In this document: in pieces, positions 49,501-64,000 of the stretch
Layout of the letters: each line of letters starts with the position of its first letter
Numbering within the stretch: the first letter of the stretch is position 1
NCBI GenBank assembly: GCA_029207755.1
Contig: JARCOQ010000002.1
Coordinates: forward strand, 40,372,244-40,436,243
Direction of reading: 5' to 3'
Length of the DNA: 64,000 bases
DNA from: Chamaea fasciata
Taxonomy: Eukaryota; Chordata; Aves; Passeriformes; Sylviidae
Position numbers and translations under genes: made by a program
Notes under the pieces: generated by a model
What the model was told of the DNA's origin: nothing
The model's database searches: none
The model's input: the letters and a program-made list of their open reading frames with translations, nothing else

Positions 49501-50615
49501 GGTGCCTTCAGACAACTTTGTCCCTGGCTTGTGGTAATAAAAAAAGCTGCTGTTGTAACTTGTCAAAAAGGCAAACATCATATAGGAGAAATATAGGATG
49601 TCCCATTCTGAATAAAAACTGAAAGATACCCATCAAAGACACTATTAATTCCACCTAGCCTTATCTGTCTGAAAGTTAGCTACTCTATGATAGTTGGGTA
49701 ACCTTCCCCTGCCAAGAGATGTTTTCTCTGGAGGCTGGAGACACTGCTTTGCCCCAGCAGAGTCTTTGAGTTAGAAGAGATGAGAAGAGATGAGAAGGGA
49801 TGAGATGGGATGAGACGAGATGAGATGAGATGAAAAGAGAAAAGAAGTAACATAGTGGAAAATGTCTTCCTCTTCTTTCAGTACAGGGATCTTCCCTAAC
49901 TCATATATCTAGACAGAAAGCTAAAGCAGTCAGATGAATTTCCCTCAAATCTCTACCATGTCACCCCACTTTAAGTTTAAATTTTCTTAGGGATCTAAAT
50001 GGTGATGATGTTCACCATGATTAGACTTGTAGAGTAGTGAAACCTCACATTTGACCCTTTACTTTGATTTCCTGGGTGGACCAAAGCCAGTGGGTTTCTG
50101 ACAGCAATAGCAGCAACACAGCAGTACTGTTGCTGTTTACAGCAAATCAGGTGGGCAAGGTTCATACTGGGGTCATTGCATTGCTACAAAAATACATAGC
50201 AAAAAGAAACTTTTTACTAAAGCGTGTGAGAGGTGTGTAAACCAGACAAATATGTGAGAACCAGGGAACAGCAGGACAAACCAGTACTGAGGCCAGGTTC
50301 TCAGATATCCCCAGTCATGCACGCAGCATGGCCAACAATTTGGCAGGGTGTTCTGGGTCTGTTTCCAGAACTAAATGTAAAAGAAGTACCTGGAGAGGAG
50401 AATGCATCTTCTGCAGAATAGCAAGTGACTAATGAAAGCCTGTATCTTTCCAGTGGAGAGAAAAGAAGCTTGTTCTTTGGAGAGAAAAGAGGAAAAGTAC
50501 AAACATTGTATGCTGGAGGGACATTAGCATATTAACCTGCAGCCTTTCACTCCTCAAAAATGTAGAATGCCTTCAACAGATGAAGCAAAAAACAGGTGCC
50601 ATCAATCTAAAACTG
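46523..50615. other. intergenic between minisatellite and MMP27 3' end
   Basis: More GC than average at 46520-47100, with an open stretch at about 46631-46804 after an acceptor-like sequence, not assignable to a known protein. A purine tract lies at 49773-49847. The minus-strand 3' UTR of the MMP27 gene may enter the right edge. Confidence 0.4.
49773..49847 (+). repeat. purine-rich 10-bp/5-bp tandem repeat
   Basis: About seven units of a 10-bp element agaagagatg and variants (agaagggatg, agatgggatg, agacgagatg). Almost pure purine on the plus strand apart from one T per 5-10 bases. Confidence 0.9.
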
Positions 50616-50621
50616 TTTATT
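50616..50621 (-). terminator. candidate polyadenylation signal of the MMP27 gene
   Basis: AATAAA on the minus strand (plus-strand tttatt), 270 bases past the stop codon. A second AATAAA lies at 50852-50857, only about 34 bases past the stop. Which is used cannot be told from sequence. Confidence 0.4.
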
Positions 50622-50890
50622 GCCATAATATTAAAAAAATCCCCAAACCATCTGGAGCATAAAGTAATAAATTATTTTGTACAATTTCCACTTATGGGAA
50701 AAATACAATTTTGTTCTAGTCTTTGGAAGTAAAATTTGAGCTGACATGTTAATTATTAAAATACATGAAAAGTATTTATGAAAAATAATCCTGTTGCCTA
50801 TTCTGTAGAGCAGTGTACATACAAACAATTTCTGAGATCTCTGAAATGGTATTTATTGTCTTGTGCTGAATGTAAGAAAGTTTAATGATG

Positions 50891-58154
<7,264 letters not shown>

Positions 58155-58208
58155 TTTCACCCTCGTCCTTGTGCTGGTAGGAGAGCTGTCTGGTGTCAGT
58201 CCCAGTTT

Positions 58209-58253
58209 GTATGGTTATGGGGTGCTTTGGAGAGTCAGCTGTAGACTGACTCA
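58209..58253 (-). promoter_or_regulatory. putative MMP27 promoter: AP-1 site and weak TATA-like sequence
   Basis: A canonical AP-1 motif, TGACTCA (58247-58253), lies about 93 bases upstream of the ATG. About 30 bases closer to the gene is a poor TATA-like stretch (minus strand ccataaccatac). Proximal AP-1 sites are typical of MMP promoters. The transcription start cannot be located from the sequence. Confidence 0.45.
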
Positions 58254-58852
58254 GAGCTCATCATGCTCTGATTCCCTCCACACAAGCTGTAACACTGTGC
58301 AGATCGACACAATAAAACTTAATTGAGCCCATGCGATTTCACAGTCATCTGAAGTCAGTTGAGATTTGAATATGTCTAAGGCGCTTGGCTACCCTTTCAA
58401 AACTGGCACTCAATTTTAGTGATTTTACACTGACTTTGACAAACCTCAGCAATTCCATGCCAGATTAAGTGGTGGACAAATGCAGAACCTTGTAAGTTGT
58501 CCCAACACACCTGTGTGAAATGGGACCACCAAATGTAGGGGGATTCTATATTCTCAGCCTAGAAAATGAGAAATGTGTGTGAGGTATGAAACTCATAAAA
58601 AAACAAACAAAACAAATTTTGGGAGAAACTGCTGTGAGCAGAATATTTTCTTTTCAAATTGATTCGTAAAGTGAGACAGAATGTTTTGGGAAATGGATAA
58701 AAATGCCAATTCCCTACTCACATCTTTCTGGCAACTTTTTGAAACAAGTGTTTCTTTCAAATTATTCTGGTTGAATCCAAGATATTTATGAATGAAATCG
58801 ATTTTACATTACAAATTGAGCCTAAAGAATGTGAATAATCTTATATCTCTGC

Positions 58853-58909
<57 letters not shown>

Positions 58910-61900
58910 ATCTTTCTATCTGACATTTCATCACTAAAGGGTTTTTTCAGTTTAACCGCATTAGCCACAGGGGATATGATTATTTCCTGTCTTAAGTAAT
59001 TCAGAATAAGGGAAGTTTCAAGAGTCACACAGTCTATGACAAATTATGGGATTTCACCCTGTTCCAGCCAAGCACCTTCCTCTTCCACTGGCAGCAAAGA
59101 GAGATGAAGGTGTTTGGCACCACAGAGAAGCTCTCACAGCATTTACTCAACTTTTACAAAACGGTTGAAAGAAATGCCTTCATGTTGGACCATGGCTTTT
59201 TCAGGAAATCCATGCTTCCTTTTTTGGCTTTTTTTGCTCTCCCTTCCAGCCAACTTTTCTTCAGCTGGAGGCATTAATGATGAATTTTTTCATGCCAATA
59301 ACCTCGTTGTTAAACTCGTTGTTAAAGGCATTTCTCAGCTTCTTTAAAAAAAAGAAATCAAACCCTTCTCTTGATTATTATCATTGCATTGTATGGGTCC
59401 CATTCAGTTCTGTATATAATTGACCGTATTGATTACATTTTTGTTGATATACTGCATGTTTAGGAAGCTACCTAACAGACACCCATGTTGTGAACAACTA
59501 GGAATGTTAAGTCCCCGCTGGTATAGTTTTAAGGTCATGACTGTGTTGCAGCAGTATTTCTGGTTCCTAGGATGCTCCCTGTAACATCATCAGTACTACT
59601 GATGTGATGAGGATAGGCAGTGAACTTTCTGGGTTAAAATAGGGTCACAACGTTGCTGCCTTCTAAGAGGAGAAAAGAAGCCATGAGGTAGTTCAACATC
59701 CACCAACTCTAATAAATGTCAGATAAGCATTAGGAAACTGTAACCAGAAGCTACTTATACAGCTTCTTCTTTTCCCAGACACCAAGGCCAGCTGTAGACA
59801 TGCTTGTGAAACATCACTTGTGAACTTTTTCTGGTCTCCCTCCCTTGGGCAGTGGGACCTGGCAGCTGCCTTGTGTAGATGGCCAGGTTGCAAAACCCTG
59901 GTAGTGTTTTCTGTGATGTAGATCTCCATCATTTGTCATTCAAATGTCTTCTGAGCAAACACTAATATTAGCTGAAATTAAAAATGTAGTCTAAATTAGA
60001 GGTTTCAACTTCTCAAGATTGAATGAAGACATTGTAGAGGTCAGATAATCCTATTTTAAGATAGTTGCTTGAATCCCTCTCCAGAGATATATATTTCTGT
60101 TTTCTGTAGAAGAAAGCTTAACTAATAAATGCATACAGTTAGATGCAGCTGATCTTAACCTGGCTGCTCTTATTGTCTCTATCCTTCTTCTACATGGCAG
60201 ACAGCTTTGGGGATCTGATAGCCAGCCACTTCTCCAAGTTCATATCAAATCTGCCCATAGTTCTTGATTTTTCTATAAAATTGGATTCACATCAGCCAAA
60301 ACATGTTTTCCAAAAATGTATTCTAGTGCCATGGGAAAACATGTTTGGTGCAAAAGCCCTGAAGAGTGTTTGTGTTTTCTGATATGAATATAATAAGACT
60401 GTAGCACCATGGTCATTCCTTCTAGCTTTGAAACTTTTGAGACAAGCAAATAAATCCATTTAAAAACGTAAGACAGATCTCTAAAAAGAAAGCCACACTG
60501 GCAGCTGTGATCCAGAACCTAGAGGGGACATGTGGCTTCTAGACTGGTAGTTGGAAGCCAGCTGGAAACCTTTAGGCACCTCAATGGCACTAGAGAGCTG
60601 TTCAGCTAGAAGAGTTGTGCCACTACTCTTCAGGCTCAATCCTTACACGGAGCCAGTAAAATTGAATTGTTTCTCAGCTTGAGTGAAAATCATGGGGCAA
60701 ATGGTCCATGTACTGTCTTTGACTCCTGATGGACTTTTAGCAGACTGCAGCATGTGAGGGCAGGACTCAACCATGCCAACACATGTCCCCAGAGACCATG
60801 TAGTCTCTGTGGGCCTTTGGGAACTGATGGGCTCCCAGGAGTCCTGTTTCATATCTGCATGGGTTACTAGGAGACCTTACAGAACTGCAAATGCACTAAA
60901 CATGTTTAGGGAATTGAATTCCTGGCTGAGCAAATCTGTCTTACTAATGATATGGGCTACAATTACACACCACACCTGTAGAAAGACCCTGGGGAGGGGT
61001 ACAGGACGTTAACATAGTACAGTAATTAGCAAATAGAGGTAAACTTATTAAAAGGAAAAGAAAAAAAAAGACAGGTGATTTTATGGACAGAACACCCCCC
61101 AATTCCTAATTACTGAAAGCCTGCTTTGTGCCTGGAGGAAGACAAGAGCAGCTGGCACCAGATGTGCCTCCTCTTCATGGTGTGGCTGGGATGGAGCAAT
61201 CGCTGCGCTCCCGCAGGCAGAGGAAGTGTTCTCTCACATAAGCACGGGGCAGATTTCTCACAAACGAATCACTTCATTTTGAGCACTCGTCTTCCTACTC
61301 ATGGGAAATTCACAAAGTGAATTTCAAAACTGCGTCTGGTAACTAAAAATTGAACAGCATTCGAAAAGGCATGGACTAAAAATATTGCATTAGAAACTGC
61401 ATCCTATTTTTAACTTCATCTTCCACAGTCTGTAAATTACCCTTTAGCTCTCTTTCCTCTGAAATATAACCACCTCCTTACCCCTCATGTCCCATTTAAC
61501 ATTTTCATTGCCCCATGAGTACTCACCACTGTTTGCTTCTAGAGAGGGACTAGCATTTTTTTTCTAAATCTGAGAAACTCTTTTGACATCACCTTGAGAT
61601 CCTCTGCTTTGACTTCGTATGTGTGGGGAACACATGCCCCCAGTTTTTATTTTTTAATAGAAATTGTTCTAGTAAGAATTATTATCTTTGCTTGTAAATC
61701 TTGTGTTATATTTGTAGACCATTTCTGCTAAAAAAGCAGAACACAACACAATCAATTTAGATTTATATACTACTAAAATAATTTTCGGTTTAATTGCCAT
61801 TCAGCAGCACTGGCTTATACAAGAAAATATCATTCAATAGCATTGCTACTGAGGTTTGATATTAAAGAACTAGTACCTATAACACCCTGTGAGAACAGGA

Positions 61901-63018
61901 TTCACATAAATTAACTTCTTAATTAAAGCCTTTGATTTGCTACAATTTATTTTTATTATTTTGTAATATTTTCTTAGGTTTTATAAAGTATATGATCAAA
62001 TGAATTTTCAGTTATACAATTTCTTATCTTTGAATAGTATTGAGTCTGATCTCTAATGAATTTAATAAAAATAAGAGACAACCGAGTCTGTTCTTTATTT
62101 ATGAAGGATAAAATTTAATAGCCTTCTAATACAGACAGATAAGTAATAAAAAAATGAAACAGATATGTTTTAATGAGACTACACATTATTTTCTCAAAAT
62201 ATAGTATCTTTTATTACACTATCCTTAAACCTTCCTCTGAAGCCTGTTGAATTATACAGAAATAAAATATAATAGATTTTGTTCTGTTCATATGTCTTCT
62301 AATGTTATCAGCTAAGCTACAAAGACTGAAGAGAAAGTGAATAACCCTTCAAACACCATGTTAATTTAGGGCTTTTGCAGAAAATATGATCAAGCTGGAT
62401 ATCAAGCTGTCCTTTAATGAATTTTTATCAGAAAAATTTTTGGCCAGAAATTTTCATCTTTTAAACAAACTTCTTGATTCTTAACCCACTGGGATTAGGT
62501 GGGATTTAGTAACTACTGGAGTAGTAAGAGAGTAGAAAGAACTTTAATTAAAGAAGTTTATTTGTTTATTATGTGAGGTGGCTGCCTTTGAGAGCAAGTA
62601 ACTTCTTTCTTATCTCAGGGGTCCTTTCTGATCTACATTTCTGTGTTTCTGTACTTGAAACCAGATTCCAAACCCAAATCCAAGAGAATATTCTTTTCCC
62701 CTGCCCTCTGCCCACCGTTGTAAACACATACACCCTGGAGTGTAGCCTAAGAGCGGAAAGAGGGGAAAGAGGAGCAGAAAGTGGAAGTAGATCTGTACAC
62801 TGATGATAATGAGCCATAAATAATTAACCATCAGATTTTCACCAGGGTTTGTGAGGAATGGGGGGTTCAGAGACAAGTGTGTCCTACTTTCCCTGTCTTT
62901 GTGAAAAAACCTGACATTTTCTGCCAGAATAAAATTTTTAGTGTTTGAAAGCTAGTCTTGGCTCTTGACCATCAGGGCAAAAAAAGACATCAAGGACAAA
63001 ATTATATGAGAAATATAA
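58254..63018. other. spacer between the two MMP genes
   Basis: About 4.8 kb between the MMP27 5' end and the 3' end of the next MMP gene. Holds the (ATCT)n microsatellite and otherwise AT-rich sequence. No third MMP exon series was seen. Confidence 0.6.
58853..58909. repeat. (ATCT)n microsatellite
   Basis: About 14 uninterrupted ATCT units. Confidence 0.98.
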
Positions 63019-63024
63019 TTTATT
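63019..63024 (-). terminator. candidate polyadenylation signal of the downstream MMP gene
   Basis: AATAAA on the minus strand, about 190 bases past the stop codon at 63211-63213. Confidence 0.4.
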
Positions 63025-63210
63025 AGGAAACCTGATCACAACAGGAGAAGTTGTGATAAATTATATATATATTTGGCTTAAAATAAATAATTATTAAGAC
63101 TATAGTGCCATAGAATTTGAACAGAAATCCATTCTGACCTGAGAATCATGAAACGCTGAAAAAACGCAGCAGTTAAAAACATACAGTGTGCATATAGAAA
63201 AACATTGCAA

Positions 63211-63601
63211 TTAACAATTAAACCAGCTGGTGCTCTTCGTTTGTCCAACAATCTGTTTGGCACGAGGATCAAACTGGAACTGAGTTGTTCCATGGAAGAA
63301 ATACACATAGCCTAGGAGCAAAATTTAAAATAATTACATTTCACAAGTGACTTTTTTCATTGTTTTATCAGTCCATATATACCTGATATTTTTTGTTTCC
63401 TTCTCATTAAGTTTAATAACAGCTTTTTGAAAAAAATTGATGCTATCTACAGAAGCCCAAATATTCACATAAACACAGATTAAAGGTAAGTTTCACTCAC
63501 CATCTTTCTGGAAAGCAGCATCAACTCTGCCAATGTTTCCAAAGCTGGAGACTATTTTCTTGGGATACCCATGATCCATGGATTTTTTCTTTTCATCATA
63601 T
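63211..63601 (-). CDS. 3' end of a second matrix metalloproteinase (collagenase/stromelysin-like), last two exons
   Basis: Two coding exons, 63501-63601 and 63211-63311 (101 bp each), with AG/GT junctions and phases identical to exons 9 and 10 of the MMP27 gene. They encode the last hemopexin blade: YDEKKKSMDHGYPKK, then GRVDAAFQKDG, then YVYFFHGTTQFQFDP, ending STSWFNC and TAA (63211-63213). The terminal cysteine would form the hemopexin disulfide. The YDE..SMD.GYPKKI and FFHGT features lean towards MMP1-type collagenase, but 66 residues are too few to separate it from stromelysins or MMP8. Upstream exons lie beyond position 64000. Same strand and tandem order as in the vertebrate MMP cluster. 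Confidence 0.9.
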
Positions 63602-64000
63602 CTTAGAAGAAAAAGAAATGTCATTACAATTTATGAGGAAGTGGACAATATTTTGAAAGTCAAAAGCAAATTCTTGCAGGCAACTCTACTGTTACTAGGA
63701 AGACTCATAGAGATGAACTTTAGCTTTTTGATTCTTATTATTAAATTTCTCTTAGAGATTTCTCTGAGATTTGAAAATCCTATCTATGGTAAAATTTGTC
63801 ACAGTGTTCCCAGGGACCCTGGAAACACAGCTCAGAAATTTATTTTTGTATTTCTGGACTAGCGGAGCCTTGGCCATCACTTGCACATAAAATGAATTTC
63901 TATTTCAAGGCACTGAATATCCAGTTCAACATGAAAACAAAACATAAAACTTCAGAGAAGACAGTAGCACAGTCCTGAACCATAGTTGAATTAGCACCAG
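63602..64000 (-). other. intron of the second MMP gene (partial)
   Basis: The AG acceptor for the exon beginning at 63601 is at 63602-63603. No further exon is visible before the window edge, so this is the 3' part of the intron preceding exon 9. Confidence 0.75.

Overview
The window looks like bird nuclear DNA. It has compact, intron-containing vertebrate genes on the minus strand, AT-rich spacers with several truncated CR1 LINE copies (the typical avian retroposon), and avian-type LTR elements. I cannot name the species.

Layout. (1) About 1-50.6 kb: no protein-coding gene I can support. It holds a three-block pentanucleotide satellite (4.6-5.1 kb), a solo LTR on the minus strand (10.95-11.32 kb), six minus-strand CR1 fragments (13.9-28.3 kb), a long T-run/A-run pair (25.9-26.1 kb), a 121-bp repeat present twice (30.5 and 33.8 kb), a G-quadruplex-type G-run (32.8 kb), a diverged solo LTR (36.46-36.98 kb), a complete and very young endogenous retrovirus of ERV-L type (37.46-43.68 kb), and a GC-rich 20-bp minisatellite (46.3-46.5 kb). 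(2) 50.9-58.15 kb, minus strand: a complete ten-exon matrix metalloproteinase gene, best matched to MMP27 (the orthologue of chicken CMMP/MMP-22); all splice junctions are readable and give 466 residues. (3) 63.2-63.6 kb, minus strand: the last two exons of a second, collagenase/stromelysin-like MMP whose 5' part lies beyond the window. Two MMP genes in tandem on one strand match the vertebrate MMP cluster (human 11q22). The 50 kb downstream of MMP27 is where MMP20 would be expected; I see none of its exons, in line with loss of the enamel protease in toothless birds.

The most unusual object is the retrovirus. Its LTRs differ by one G/A substitution and one T in a T-run, it has a 5-bp target duplication (TAAGT) and a tRNA-Lys1,2-type primer site, and gag-pro-pol is one uninterrupted frame from 38069 to 43063 with no frameshift but 14 in-frame stops. 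Every stop can be explained as TGG changed by G-to-A, and the RT active site reads YIND instead of YxDD, again a G-to-A type change. This is the pattern of cytidine-deaminase hypermutation. There is no env. The N-terminal part of its Gag is also odd: hydrophobic segments followed by four 17-19-residue repeats, each carrying a TQT/TQS core like the dynein-light-chain LC8 anchor.
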